DNA of 64,000 bases. Source: Bacteroidales bacterium KA00344. GTDB lineage: Bacteria; Bacteroidota; Bacteroidia; Bacteroidales; Bacteroidaceae. The stretch is taken from NCBI GenBank assembly GCA_001552765.1, contig KQ959482.1, forward strand, positions 73,314-137,313, read 5' to 3'. The position numbers and the translations under genes were made by a program. Positions 8,197-17,555 of this stretch are shown in pieces. Below the pieces are notes generated by a model. The model saw only the letters and a program-made list of their open reading frames with translations. It did not search any database and had not been told where the DNA came from. Numbering within the stretch: position 1 is the first letter of the stretch; every line of letters starts with the position of its first letter.

Positions 8197-9252
8197 CTAT
8201 TGGGCAACGACTTGGCTCAGCGTGGCGAGCGCTTTGTTTACGGCAGTTGTGAAGAAACGACCCGAACGCAGCTGATTGCTCACACGCAACACGTTGGCCC
8301 GCATATTCTGAATGTCGTCGGCAGAGAGGGTTTGCAGTCGGTCGTTCAATTCTTGGATGCTGCCTATGGCAAATCCGGCTCCTTCCTTTTCGATGATGGG
8401 AGCGAGTGCAGCCTCTTTCCAGATGATGACGGGGAGACCGGCACGCAGATAGAAGGACACTTTGTGGGGACTGTTCCAACGCAGATATTCGCCAAAATTA
8501 CCCGAACAGGTGTCTATCGAATCGCCGTCCCAAACGAAACCAAAGTCACCCTTCACACCGCTGATGAAGTCTTCCGGATTGATGAAACCGTGCAGATGAA
8601 TTTTGTCGCCGGCCTGCAAACCGGGAAGTCCACTCTCGTTTCCATAGATTTCCAACTGATAATCTCTGATGTGTTCTTGCATCTTGAGAAGAAAGGAATT
8701 CTTGCGTGGTGCCAAGGCGCCGGCATAAACCAGACTTGGGCAAGCTCCGGACGCCTGATGGGCAGACGCTGACGCCACACGCTCAGAACGATAGTCGAAG
8801 AGCTGCAGTGCTCCCGTAGGATTCGTAAAACCATGTTGCGCCAGCCAGCCTTGCATCTTTTCATTGGACGCGATGACATAATCGGCGTGCATCAAGCGTT
8901 TGATTTCCTGACCTATAGTGAGTTTCTTGCGCCGCATAGAGCCTAAATCGTGTATGAGGGCAATGGTCTTGGCATGGCGGAGGTGGGCAAATTTACAGAT
9001 GAAGGCAAAGTATTTCTTGACCGGATATTGCAGCAGAACAATATCTCCGGGCCTGATGGTCAGCATCATCTTGATGATTCCTGCCAGGTCTAAGAAGAAA
9101 GTAAGTATCTTGCTGTTATAATATGTGGTGCGCATTCCGAGGTTATGTGCCCCCATTTGGCGCAGGGTGATCTCGTTGTCGGTCTTGGCTTTGTTGCCGG
9201 AACTGTCGATTCCCCGATAGTTTCGGGAGATGAAACATAGTCGGTGTGTCAT
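8197..9252 (-). CDS. GT-B glycosyltransferase, galactofuranosyltransferase (WbbI)-like
   Basis: 351 residues. The C-terminal half carries GNFGEYLRWNSPHKVSFYL followed by AGLPVIIWKEAALAPIIEKEGAGFAI, a pattern I associate with the beta-1,6-galactofuranosyltransferase WbbI/GlfT1 group that uses UDP-galactofuranose. The N-terminal half is a Rossmann-like domain (YRGIDSSGNKAKTDNEI, then DIVLLQYPVKKYF). It overlaps the upstream kinase by 4 bases (ATGA), so the two are translationally coupled. As the last gene of a lipid A/glycolipid-type operon it probably adds a sugar to an LPS core or related glycolipid. Donor specificity is inferred from resemblance only. Confidence 0.75.
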   Translation of the reverse strand: MTHRLCFISRNYRGIDSSGNKAKTDNEITLRQMGAHNLGMRTTYYNSKILTFFLDLAGIIKMMLTIRPGDIVLLQYPVKKYFAFICKFAHLRHAKTIALIHDLGSMRRKKLTIGQEIKRLMHADYVIASNEKMQGWLAQHGFTNPTGALQLFDYRSERVASASAHQASGACPSLVYAGALAPRKNSFLLKMQEHIRDYQLEIYGNESGLPGLQAGDKIHLHGFINPEDFISGVKGDFGFVWDGDSIDTCSGNFGEYLRWNSPHKVSFYLRAGLPVIIWKEAALAPIIEKEGAGFAIGSIQELNDRLQTLSADDIQNMRANVLRVSNQLRSGRFFTTAVNKALATLSQVVAQ

Positions 9253-10001
9253 AACTCTAATTTAAAGGGTATTTCGTGTTTGATTTGATAGCGTCTCCAA
9301 AACTTGGCTCTGGCCGGCATGGCGATGGCCAATGCCTTGTTGGGGTCTACATTCCGCAGTGCTGCATATTCGCTGATGAGTATTTCGGTAAAAGCCTTTG
9401 GCCCCCAAAACTTGATGATATTCAGCAATCCCATCTCGACACTCACGTCTCCGAAATACATCCTATTGGTATCGACGATGCAAAAATGATAGCCTTTATC
9501 GTCTTTTTTCCATAGGACGTTTCCGGGCGTGAAGTCCTTGTGAATCACGCTTTTATCGTGCATATAGGCGGCATAACGGGCCAACGCCTTGGCCGGCTCT
9601 TCATATTCGCCCGGCTTGGCGTTACCGAACTCGTAGAAAGTGTGTCCCCAATCGACTTGCTCGCTGACGAAATAGGTGTAGCGCAACAGTCCGATGGCAT
9701 TTCTTTCTTCAATGAGTGCTATGGCCTTGGGGGTGCAAATGTCCTTGTTCTGCAATATATCGGCATATTCAAAGGCGCGTTCTGCTTTGGGTTTTCGGAT
9801 GCCCCAAGAATATATCAAGCGGTTGGGGCAGTTAGGAATACAGTATCGCTTGACGTTTATAAGTTGTCCATCGGGTGCCTTCATCACCTTGATGACGTTT
9901 CTTAGATGATATATCTCCTCTCCCTGATGGTTGAAAATATGAGGGATTTCTTCAATATAAGATCGCAGATGCTCGTATTCAGGATGGATGATGAATTTCA
10001 T
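9249..10001 (-). CDS. LPS core kinase-like protein (InaA/WaaP/Kdo kinase superfamily)
   Basis: 250 residues with a protein-kinase-like fold. The catalytic loop is seen in VIHKDFTPGNVLW near residues 153-165 (His, catalytic Asp, Asn). The metal-binding aspartate is in CIVDTNRMYFG near residue 175. The family phosphorylates heptose or Kdo sugars of the LPS inner core on the cytoplasmic face. It sits between a lipid A-type acyltransferase (4-base gap) and a glycosyltransferase (4-base overlap), which supports a core-modifying role. The glycine-rich N-lobe loop is not obvious, as is usual for this family. Sugar substrate unknown. Confidence 0.75.
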   Translation of the reverse strand: MKFIIHPEYEHLRSYIEEIPHIFNHQGEEIYHLRNVIKVMKAPDGQLINVKRYCIPNCPNRLIYSWGIRKPKAERAFEYADILQNKDICTPKAIALIEERNAIGLLRYTYFVSEQVDWGHTFYEFGNAKPGEYEEPAKALARYAAYMHDKSVIHKDFTPGNVLWKKDDKGYHFCIVDTNRMYFGDVSVEMGLLNIIKFWGPKAFTEILISEYAALRNVDPNKALAIAMPARAKFWRRYQIKHEIPFKLEL

Positions 10002-10005
10002 ATAA

Positions 10006-10932
10006 TCATTCTTTGGTGCGTGGAATAATCTTCCCGTTCACAGTCATGAATCTTCTGTTAAACTCCTCGTATGTGCGTTTCCATCGGTTGTGGGTCCACA
10101 GATAAGACACGGGATTATTGCGTATCGATGTTTCGAGCATCTGGAAGAAGCGGCGTGTGATTTCAAATTCGGGCAGACTGTTGGGGTCGTCAGTGATGAG
10201 CCGGTAAGTCATTTGGTAGTATCCGCGCTTGGGTCTTGTCATATCCACGTAGTAAACCACGTTGTTCATCTTGCGCATAATGCGTTCGGCACCGGTAAAT
10301 ACGGGCGTATTGTGGTTTAGAAACGGCAGCCAGCAATGAATGTTCTCCCATTTGGGTGCTTGGTCTGCGATGTATCCGCAGAGGCTCATCCGCCCCTCCC
10401 GTTTCCAGGATAAGAGTTGTCGGAGTATCTGTTTCTTGGGTACGGGTACGCCTGTTGGTGGATATGTGCGTATTTGAAAGAAGAGATAGTCGAATGCTTT
10501 ACTGTGTAAGGGGCCGTAGATAAGGCCAACCCGTCGATTCTGTTCCATCTTATAGCCTACCCGTGAAAGCCATTCCCAATTACAGTAGTGGCCGAGTATG
10601 GCTGCGGTGTTGCGTCCTTGCTTAAACCATTGTTCATGTTCGGCCGAATTGGTGATGATGAGTCGCTTCTTGAGTTCTTTGTCGGATAGGCTCAATAATT
10701 TGATAGTCTCAAAAAAATAGTCACAAAACCAATGATAGAAACCTCGTTCAATCTCCTTGATTTCCGCCTCATTTTTCTCCGGAAAAGACGAGGTTAGGTT
10801 GCTTCTCACAATCTTTCGGCGATAGCCTATCAGTCTGTAGACAATAAGAAACTCAAGGTCTGACAGCGCATAGAGCACCCGAAAGGGAAGCAAAGATAGC
10901 GTGTAGAATATGTAATAAACGAGTTTTGTCAT
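10006..10932 (-). CDS. LpxL/HtrB-type lipid A acyltransferase
   Basis: 308 residues. An N-terminal hydrophobic anchor (MTKLVYYIFYTLSLLPFRVLYALS) precedes the acyltransferase domain. The catalytic HX4E motif is in AILGHYCNWEW near residue 115, and a second block (GYIADQAPKWENIHCWLPFL) follows. The family adds a secondary acyl chain to lipid A at the inner membrane. The gene lies 69 bases after the MsbA-type exporter gene and 4 bases before the kinase gene, making a lipid A-core assembly and export group. Other members of this fold acylate phosphatidylinositol mannosides or ornithine lipids, so lipid A is likely but not proven. Confidence 0.85.
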   Translation of the reverse strand: MTKLVYYIFYTLSLLPFRVLYALSDLEFLIVYRLIGYRRKIVRSNLTSSFPEKNEAEIKEIERGFYHWFCDYFFETIKLLSLSDKELKKRLIITNSAEHEQWFKQGRNTAAILGHYCNWEWLSRVGYKMEQNRRVGLIYGPLHSKAFDYLFFQIRTYPPTGVPVPKKQILRQLLSWKREGRMSLCGYIADQAPKWENIHCWLPFLNHNTPVFTGAERIMRKMNNVVYYVDMTRPKRGYYQMTYRLITDDPNSLPEFEITRRFFQMLETSIRNNPVSYLWTHNRWKRTYEEFNRRFMTVNGKIIPRTKE

Positions 10933-10987
10933 GATGATTGAGTTGAGATGGGCGTGTCGCGAAGCGATAAGCCGTGTGGCTACGATG

Positions 10988-11025
10988 GCATATCGTGTAG
11001 CTTATGACTGCATATCGTGTAGCTT
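10988..11025. repeat. 16-bp direct repeat at the ABC exporter stop codon
   Basis: GCATATCGTGTAGCTT occurs at 10988-11003 and again at 11010-11025, a 22-base period. The second copy encodes the exporter's last residues (KLHDM...) and the first lies just beyond the stop. It looks like a short tandem duplication that left the reading frame intact. Confidence 0.7.
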
Positions 11026-12828
11026 TTTATAGTATCCGTCGATGGCGAGAAGCTCTTCATGAGTACCCCGCTCAACGATTTGCCCTTCGTGAAGCACACA
11101 GATTTCATCGGCATTCCTGATTGTCGACAGGCGGTGAGCAATGGCAACGGTGGTGCGTGTCTTCATCAATTTTGTCAAAGCATCCTGCACCAGTCGTTCG
11201 CTCTCGGTGTCGAGGGCCGACGTGGCTTCATCGAGGATGAGAATGGGAGGATTTTTCAATATGGCCCGGGCGATGCTCACGCGCTGCCGTTGGCCACCCG
11301 ATAGCCTTCCACCACGGTCTCCGATATTGGTCTCGAAACCGTTTTCCGACTCTGTGATGAAGTCGTAGGCATTGGCAATCTTGGCTGCCCGTTCCACATC
11401 GTCCATCTTGGCGCTGTCCGCCCCGAATATAATGTTGTTGTAAAAGCTATCGTTAAAGAGTATCGCCTCTTGATTGACGTTACCGATGAGATGCCGCAAG
11501 TCGTGAATAGCAAGGTCTTTCACATTGATGCCATCAATCAAAACCTCACCCTCCTGCACGTCATAGTAGCGAGGAATGAGGTCTACCAGCGTAGACTTTC
11601 CACTTCCGCTCTGTCCCACCAAGGCTATGGTCTTACCCTTTTCTATGGTTAGATTGATGTTGCGCAGCACCCATGTTTCGTTGTATTTGAACGACACATT
11701 CCTGAATTCGATACTGTGTTCGAATGTCGTGATGTGTTTGGGATGCTCCAGCTCCTTTATAGCCACCTCGGCTTTCAGTATTTTATCTACGCGCTCCATG
11801 CTGGCAAGGCCCTTCGGAATGTTGTAGCCCGCCTTGGAAAACTCCTTCAGCGGGTTGATGATGCTGTAGAGTATCACGAGATAATAGATAAACGATGGAC
11901 CGGAAAGTGTGCCGTAATTCAGCACGAGAATACCCCCCACCCACAGCACAATGACGATCATCAGCGTGCCGAGAAACTCACTCATGGGGTGGGCCATTTG
12001 CTGACGGATGTTCACTCGCTTGATATTGTTGCGGTAGGCAGAGTTTATCTTGTCGAATCGATGGTTCATTTTGCTTTCTGCCGAGAATGCCTTGATGATG
12101 CGCAGACCACCCAAAGTTTCTTCCACTTGGCTCATCGTGTCGCTCCATAAGGCTTGGGCCTTGATGGATTTAGCCTTGAGTTTGCGTCCCACCAGTCCCA
12201 TAAACCATCCGAAGATGGGCACAAAGATGATGGTAAACACCGTGAGTTCCCAATTGACATACACCAGTGTGGCAAAATAAATGATGATGAGAATGGGATT
12301 CTTGAACAGCATATCCAATGACGACATGATGCTGTTTTCTATCTCTTGCACGTCGCCGCTCATGCGGGCAATGATGTCACCCTTGCGCTCTTCGCTGAAG
12401 AAGCCGAGATGAAGCGACGTGATTTTCTGATAAAGTTGGTTGCGGATGTCACGCACCACACCCGTGCGGATGGGGATAACCGACGCGGAACTCAGGAAGT
12501 AGGCACCCGTCTTGAGAAAAGTCATCAGTGCGAGGAACAGACCGATGAGCAGCAATGTGGTGGTCTGGCCGTAGTTGCCGACCAGCTGTTGTACCAGATA
12601 GGTAGTGTCGTTGCTCAATACATCTTTGAAGCTGCCGTCTCCAAGGCTCATCCAATGGGTTGCCACCTGATGTCCGCCGGTCTGAAACAGAATTTGCAGA
12701 ATGGGGATAAGGGCGGCAAAGGAAAATATATTCAACACAGCAGATAGGATGTTGAATACGATGGATAGTACAAGATATTTCTTGTAGGGAGGCAGAAATC
12801 TCCGCAAAACTTGGATAAATTCTTTCAT
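11002..12828 (-). CDS. MsbA-type ABC transporter, fused permease-ATPase
   Basis: 608 residues: six membrane helices in about residues 1-320, then one nucleotide-binding domain. It has Walker A GQSGSGKST, the signature LSGGQRQRVSIARAIL, Walker B ILILDEATSAL and switch-region H in AIAHRLSTIR. This is the half-transporter layout of MsbA, the homodimeric lipid A-core flippase. The neighbours (lipid A-type acyltransferase, core kinase, glycosyltransferase) support lipid A or a related glycolipid as cargo. It begins 30 bases after miaB and is probably co-transcribed with it. Multidrug or peptide half-exporters share the architecture and cannot be excluded from sequence alone. Confidence 0.85.
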   Translation of the reverse strand: MKEFIQVLRRFLPPYKKYLVLSIVFNILSAVLNIFSFAALIPILQILFQTGGHQVATHWMSLGDGSFKDVLSNDTTYLVQQLVGNYGQTTTLLLIGLFLALMTFLKTGAYFLSSASVIPIRTGVVRDIRNQLYQKITSLHLGFFSEERKGDIIARMSGDVQEIENSIMSSLDMLFKNPILIIIYFATLVYVNWELTVFTIIFVPIFGWFMGLVGRKLKAKSIKAQALWSDTMSQVEETLGGLRIIKAFSAESKMNHRFDKINSAYRNNIKRVNIRQQMAHPMSEFLGTLMIVIVLWVGGILVLNYGTLSGPSFIYYLVILYSIINPLKEFSKAGYNIPKGLASMERVDKILKAEVAIKELEHPKHITTFEHSIEFRNVSFKYNETWVLRNINLTIEKGKTIALVGQSGSGKSTLVDLIPRYYDVQEGEVLIDGINVKDLAIHDLRHLIGNVNQEAILFNDSFYNNIIFGADSAKMDDVERAAKIANAYDFITESENGFETNIGDRGGRLSGGQRQRVSIARAILKNPPILILDEATSALDTESERLVQDALTKLMKTRTTVAIAHRLSTIRNADEICVLHEGQIVERGTHEELLAIDGYYKKLHDMQS

Positions 12829-12858
12829 AAAAAGATGTTCGGCGTCTTGTCTTATTAC

Positions 12859-14217
12859 TTAGATTTCTTCTCCAAACAGCGTTGCCGAGGAGCTGCCGGT
12901 GATTCTCACCTTTATGGTTTCACCAATATGGTGCGTCCCCTTGTCCACGAGCACCGCTTTGTTTTGCGGTGTGCGGCCCATGAGTTGCTGCCTGCTGCGC
13001 TTGGAGAATCGCTCCAACAGAATGTCAAACTCCTTGCCTTCGTCCTTTCTGTTCTGTTCAGCACTTATCTCGGTCTGCAACCGTATGATTTCGTTGAGGC
13101 GGCGAACTTTCACCTCTTCGGGTACGTTGTCGGGCAGATGCTTGGCGGCATATGTGCCCGGACGCTCGCTATACTTGAACATGAAGGCTGAATCGAAGCC
13201 CACCTCACGCATCAGGCTGAGCGTCATTTGATGGTCTTCCTCTGTCTCATCGTGATACCCCACAAAGACATCCGTGGTGAGGCCGCAGTCGGGGATGATG
13301 CGCCGGATGGCTGCCACCTTCTCCAAATAATCCTCGCGCGTATATTTCCGATTCATCAGCTTGAGCACTTTGCTGCTTCCGCTCTGCACGGGGAAGTGGA
13401 TATGGTTGCACAGATTAGGCTCGTCGGCCACTGCTTGAATGATGTCTTCGGTCATGTCTTCGGGATTGGAGGTGGTGAAACGCACCCGCATATCGGGCAC
13501 CTCACGCGCCACCAAGCGCAGCAAGTCGGCAAACGACGTACCGTTTTCGGGTCGCTTGCCGTTGGGCAGCAGACCGTAGCTGTTCACATTCTGCCCCAAA
13601 AGCGTCACCTCTTTGAAGCCCTTGTCGTGCAGATCGCGCACCTCTTTCAATATACTCTTCACGTCGCGGCTGCGCTCACGTCCCCGCGTGAAGGGCACGA
13701 TGCAGTAGTGGCAGAAGTTGTTGCAACCGCGCATGATGCTCACAAACCCACTGACGCGGTTGCTGCCGATGCGCTGCGGTATAATGTCGCGATAAGTTTC
13801 GGTGGTCGAAAGCTCTACGTCTACGGCCTCTTGGCCTATCTCTACGGCTGCAATCATCTCAGGAAGGTTGAGATAGGCGTCGGGTCCACACACCAAATTG
13901 GCATGGTGATTCTTCACCAAGTCTTCCTTGACACGCTCTGCCATACAGCCCAGCACGCCCAGAATGGGTGACGGATGTTGGATGTTGGGATTTGCAGCCG
14001 CCCGTTTCTTCTGCTCGGCATGGAGCGCGTCGAGACGATGGTAAATCTTGTTCTCGGCATTCTCTCTGATCGAACAGGTGTTCAGAAAGACGGCATCGGC
14101 CTCGTCTTCGTTTTCAGTGATGTCGTAACCCGCCATCTGCATGACCGAAGCCACTATCTCGGAGTCGGCCACGTTCATTTGGCAGCCGTATGTTTCGATA
14201 TATAATTTCTTGCTCAT
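12859..14217 (-). CDS. miaB: tRNA-2-methylthio-N6-dimethylallyladenosine synthase
   Basis: 452 residues. This radical-SAM methylthiotransferase adds the 2-methylthio group to i6A37 of tRNAs. Domain order is canonical. The N-terminal UPF0004 domain has YIETYGCQMNVADSE and later Cys residues (LNTCSIRENAENK, GVLGCMAERVKE) for the auxiliary cluster. The radical-SAM CX3CX2C is in MRGCNNFCHYCIVPFTRGRERSR near residues 160-180. A C-terminal TRAM domain ends the protein. The ENAENK sequence separates it from the RimO and MtaB relatives. A TAacTTTG box at 14241-14248 precedes it. Confidence 0.95.
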   Translation of the reverse strand: MSKKLYIETYGCQMNVADSEIVASVMQMAGYDITENEDEADAVFLNTCSIRENAENKIYHRLDALHAEQKKRAAANPNIQHPSPILGVLGCMAERVKEDLVKNHHANLVCGPDAYLNLPEMIAAVEIGQEAVDVELSTTETYRDIIPQRIGSNRVSGFVSIMRGCNNFCHYCIVPFTRGRERSRDVKSILKEVRDLHDKGFKEVTLLGQNVNSYGLLPNGKRPENGTSFADLLRLVAREVPDMRVRFTTSNPEDMTEDIIQAVADEPNLCNHIHFPVQSGSSKVLKLMNRKYTREDYLEKVAAIRRIIPDCGLTTDVFVGYHDETEEDHQMTLSLMREVGFDSAFMFKYSERPGTYAAKHLPDNVPEEVKVRRLNEIIRLQTEISAEQNRKDEGKEFDILLERFSKRSRQQLMGRTPQNKAVLVDKGTHHIGETIKVRITGSSSATLFGEEI

Positions 14218-14240
14218 TTGCTTTTATCCGTTATAGCTTA

Positions 14241-14248
14241 CAAAGTTA
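14241..14248 (-). promoter_or_regulatory. -7 element for miaB
   Basis: TAACTTTG on the minus strand, 24 bases before the miaB start. It matches TAnnTTTG. The 257-base gap 14218-14474 holds nothing else I can identify. Confidence 0.5.
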
Positions 14249-14474
14249 CGAATAATATTTTTCTTATTGGCTTTCGGTGTCGAAAAAGCGAGAATGGGGC
14301 GGGCTACCCTTTGCGGAGCACGTCGCGTTCCCTGCGTTTACCTCAGCAAATGCCAATCAACTGAACTTTGTCAAATGCTATACTGCCGGTCGATTTTGCG
14401 GGAATCGACTTTGCCCACTGAACGAAGCATGGCAATGTGCACGTTTACGGCACACGGATTTGTATTTTGCCCAC

Positions 14475-15965
14475 TCACTCCTCCACAATATTGGCCGCCT
14501 GATTCCAGCCTTTCGCCTGTCGATAGGCATCGCCGCACCCCTTCGGCACATAGAGTGTTGATTTCGAATAAAACCTCATACGCGTGAGGACGGGCGGCAC
14601 AGTCCATCCCACATGGACGTTTTTGGCCGAGAAGTTACCGATGAAAGTCTTGAACTCGTCGAATTGAAGCGAGGCGGGAAAACGGATTTCGGAGAGCTGC
14701 CTTCCCGTGCTGAGGGCATAACTTCCAAGCGTCTCCAATTGGGAATTGGCCGGGATGTTGATTTGGGAGAGCTTCATGCAGTTGAAAAATGCGTATGGCT
14801 CAATATTCCTGACAGTAGCCGGAATGTCTATTTTCTCCAAATATTCACAGTGATAAAATGCCCTTTCGCCAATGCTTTCCAACATTTCGGGCAGCACGAT
14901 GCTTTTCAGTTTGGTCCTTGTCACCATGAAAGCATTGTCGCCCAAACAGTTATCCCCGTCACTGCTGTAGCTGTTCAAATTCGTATCAATGGTCGGGACC
15001 AAGAAGCCGTTGTCTTTCGAGATGAGCCGGCATTGGCTTATGTCGAGGTGTTGCAGGTTGAGCGGCACGCTGGATGTGTACGATATGTTGCCTTGGCTAT
15101 TCCTACTTGTGTATCTTACCAAAGGCGAAAGCAGCGTGCGCAGTGTCTGTATATCGGTATCATTGAGCTGTCCGGAGAGGTGCAGGGTGTTGATGTTGCC
15201 CCATGTGGAGGCGTTGCCGCCAAGCAGCGTTGCCAGTGTGCCCGGCTTGTCTACATGAATATGCTCCTCGCTGCGCAACGCTTGGGGATTCTGGTGTATG
15301 ACGATGCTCACCGGCCGGGCGCCCTCACCGCCCAACGTCACCTCGGCAGCACGTCCCAATCCCGTGTTGCGGTCGAGACTGAAACGATAGATTACCGTCG
15401 GCACGGTGTGGTTTATGGCCCGCGTGTCCACCTCCATAGACTCCTGTCGCAGCCACGTAGCAGCGGCAGGGATGGTCACGGTAGGCTTTACGTTGGTCTT
15501 GACGAAAAGATAGGCAAACACCGAGTCCGCCTCCACTTGAATGTAGGTGTTTCTCGGTCTCATCTGTGGCATGTATTGTTGGCGGATGGTAAACCGATAT
15601 AGTCGGTTGCCATTGGTCAGCTCCACCACAGCTGTGCGTGGTGACATCGACCGGTTGGCCTCTACTTCAACGGTGACCCGGCTTCCGGACGCGTCGTTCG
15701 CGGTGTTTATTTTGCACCACAATCTGTTGCTCTCATCGCTTCCGCCGGCTACGATTTTTGCCTCCCAGGGCATATCGGTGGGGTTGAGGCGGAGCACAAA
15801 AGAGGTGTCTCTGCGGCTTATCATCAGCTGTTGCTCGTCTAATATTTTCTGAGTAGACGGGTCGCCGGTGGCCTTGAAATGGTTGGAATCGTCTTTTTCA
15901 CAGGCTATCAAGAACATAGCGAAAAGGCAGATGAGCCAAAGGTCAGCACGGAAAGATATTCTCAT
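14475..15965 (-). CDS. Exported lipoprotein with BACON-like and BspA-type leucine-rich repeats
   Basis: 496 residues from the ATG at 15965. This start places a lipoprotein signal (MRISFRADLWLICLFAMFLIAC, lipobox Cys near residue 22) at the N-terminus; the longer reading frame to 16172 would bury it. Two beta-rich repeats at about 35-225 resemble BACON modules (RTAVVELTNGNRLYRFTIRQQ, then AAEVTLGGEGARPVSIVIHQ). Residues about 330-496 contain BspA-like LRR_5 repeats (LESIGERAFYHCEYLEKIDIP, VRNIEPYAFFNCMKLSQINIP). It is probably a cell-surface adhesin or glycan/protein-binding lipoprotein. It stands alone between miaB and a repeat element. Confidence 0.75.
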   Translation of the reverse strand: MRISFRADLWLICLFAMFLIACEKDDSNHFKATGDPSTQKILDEQQLMISRRDTSFVLRLNPTDMPWEAKIVAGGSDESNRLWCKINTANDASGSRVTVEVEANRSMSPRTAVVELTNGNRLYRFTIRQQYMPQMRPRNTYIQVEADSVFAYLFVKTNVKPTVTIPAAATWLRQESMEVDTRAINHTVPTVIYRFSLDRNTGLGRAAEVTLGGEGARPVSIVIHQNPQALRSEEHIHVDKPGTLATLLGGNASTWGNINTLHLSGQLNDTDIQTLRTLLSPLVRYTSRNSQGNISYTSSVPLNLQHLDISQCRLISKDNGFLVPTIDTNLNSYSSDGDNCLGDNAFMVTRTKLKSIVLPEMLESIGERAFYHCEYLEKIDIPATVRNIEPYAFFNCMKLSQINIPANSQLETLGSYALSTGRQLSEIRFPASLQFDEFKTFIGNFSAKNVHVGWTVPPVLTRMRFYSKSTLYVPKGCGDAYRQAKGWNQAANIVEE

Positions 15966-16204
15966 GTGTGTGATATTAAAGAAATGAAACTTATGCAATA
16001 TGGCTACAAATGTATGTTTTTGCCCTTGATGGGCAAAGTGTGTTGTACATAATTTAAGAATAATTAAAAAAAAGTGGCGTTGCAACCATGCCGCATAACA
16101 AGAGCAAGAATGATGCATACCGCTTTCTCCATGAGCAATATCGCAGAAAATGCAACCGCTTTCTCCGCCCATAACATTGTGCTATGAAATATGCGGACAA
16201 AAGC

Positions 16205-16470
16205 CTTCAAATGCTTGGCGAATTTGAAAACAGAAAACCTTTGGTCCAAAATACGCCCAAATTTTGCCTGTTATGCATTTTGCTGATGGTCAGATGGTTG
16301 CGCAATTCGTGCTCAATATTTTCGGTTTTAAGATATTGAGGCATTGCGGTTAGGGTGTAATGGCAATGCGAAAAAGCCTTAATCGCAATATGACGGAGCC
16401 TTAGTCGCACTGTGTTTCGGCTTAAAACGCGTGGCCATTCGACCCTAATCGCCCAAAGCATTTGTCTTGG
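16205..16470 (+). repeat. Dispersed intergenic repeat, copy 3 (diverged, lacks the last module)
   Basis: Module A here (ATTTGAAAACAGAAAACC, then CCAAAATACGCCCAAATTTT) closely matches the copy at 53600-53900. Module B follows with several degenerate palindromic units (CATTGCGGTTAGGG, GCCTTAATCGCAAT, GCCTTAGTCGCACTG, CCCTAATCGC). Module C was not found. It fills most of the gap between the lipoprotein start (15965) and the PAP2 gene end (16581); ORFs over it are not credible genes. Confidence 0.6.
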
Positions 16471-16580
16471 AGGACGAGCCGATGATTTTGTTTTTACAAA
16501 TAAAGGGGATTTCTTTTCCGGATGCCTCAAAAGAGAAGGGCCGGATTTTGTGATAAAATCTTGATAAAAACCAGTTGGTG

Positions 16581-17540
16581 TTACAGTTTCGCCCGATTGG
16601 CCACCCATGCCCAAAGCCAATAGAAAGCAAAGCCGAAACCGAGACCGGCAAACACGTCGATGACGTAGTGGGCGCGGATATACACCGTAGCGAAGCAGAT
16701 GAGCGTGGCAAAGGGCAGCAGCCAGAAAAAGAGTTTGCGGCTTTTTGAGTGCCACGCCAATAGCATGCAGATTACCGAAATGCCCACGTGAGAACTGGGG
16801 AAAGCTGCAGTGGGATGCTCGCCGGTGTCGTGGGCTGCCGTGACGAGGGAGTAGAATATGCCGTTTTGATAGCCCGGCGACTCCATCATCTCGTTATGGG
16901 TGCAGAAATAATCGCCTAAGCTTGGAAATATGCCCTGCGTGATGCGGTCCAGTCCGACGGCATGGTAGTAGTACATCGGCCCTGTGACGGGCAGCACGTC
17001 GTAGATGATATAGAAAGCGAAGAAAGAGGCGAGAATGATGAACGACGTACGCTCGAACTCATGATAGCGTTTGAAAAAATAATAGAGAATTACGGCAGCG
17101 ATGATGGGGAAGTAGCTCGCATAGGCCATATCCATGAGCTCGCTGAAGAATATCTGCGGCATCTTCTCGGCAAAAACCAAGGCCGGCTGGAAACCGAACA
17201 AGGCCTGTTCGGCCCGGGCAAAGATGTGGTCGAGGTTGGGAAAAAGACAGTTTAGGAGGTAAGTGTCGGCATACCACCAGCTCAACAGCGACATCTGTAC
17301 GACGACACGGAGCAGACGGGTCAGCCGGCACGGTATGAGCCTGTAGACCACCCACATTCCCAGCGTGATGGCTCCCATGCGCACGCGACCCCAGATCATG
17401 GCGTCGGGATTGCTGAATTTGGTCAGGCCAAACAGCACAATGATGAGCGTAAAAACTACATAGGCAAGCACAACCCATTCCAACGGCATGAGGGCGCGGG
17501 TGGGTTTCTTCTCCAATTCAATGTATTTCCTGATATTCAT
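16581..17540 (-). CDS. PAP2-superfamily membrane phosphatase/phosphotransferase
   Basis: 319 residues with about six membrane helices. PAP2 motifs appear late: AAFPSSHVGIS near residue 240 and IRAHYVIDVFAG near residue 290, giving the histidine pair and aspartate of the active site. The first PAP2 motif (KxxxxxxRP) is not evident. This matches the aureobasidin/inositol-phosphorylceramide-synthase-like branch. It follows the epimerase gene by 15 bases, so the two form an operon. Likely substrates are a lipid phosphate, undecaprenyl pyrophosphate or a sphingolipid headgroup donor; Bacteroidota do make inositol sphingolipids, but nothing here proves that role. Confidence 0.75.
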   Translation of the reverse strand: MNIRKYIELEKKPTRALMPLEWVVLAYVVFTLIIVLFGLTKFSNPDAMIWGRVRMGAITLGMWVVYRLIPCRLTRLLRVVVQMSLLSWWYADTYLLNCLFPNLDHIFARAEQALFGFQPALVFAEKMPQIFFSELMDMAYASYFPIIAAVILYYFFKRYHEFERTSFIILASFFAFYIIYDVLPVTGPMYYYHAVGLDRITQGIFPSLGDYFCTHNEMMESPGYQNGIFYSLVTAAHDTGEHPTAAFPSSHVGISVICMLLAWHSKSRKLFFWLLPFATLICFATVYIRAHYVIDVFAGLGFGFAFYWLWAWVANRAKL

Positions 17541-17555
17541 ACTTTAAACAGGTAG

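Noticed and set aside
8027-8479. 150-codon minus-strand ORF
   Set aside because: Overlaps the end of the glycosyltransferase in another frame, the terminator hairpin and repeat copy 2.
13228-13971. 247-codon plus-strand ORF
   Set aside because: Shadow of miaB on the opposite strand; the product is His/Val-rich with no recognisable domain.
14613-15602. 329-codon plus-strand ORF
   Set aside because: Antisense to the BACON/LRR lipoprotein, which has a good lipoprotein signal and repeats; the antisense product has none.
16207-16755. 182-codon minus-strand ORF
   Set aside because: Runs through repeat copy 3 and into the PAP2 gene in another frame; no motif.
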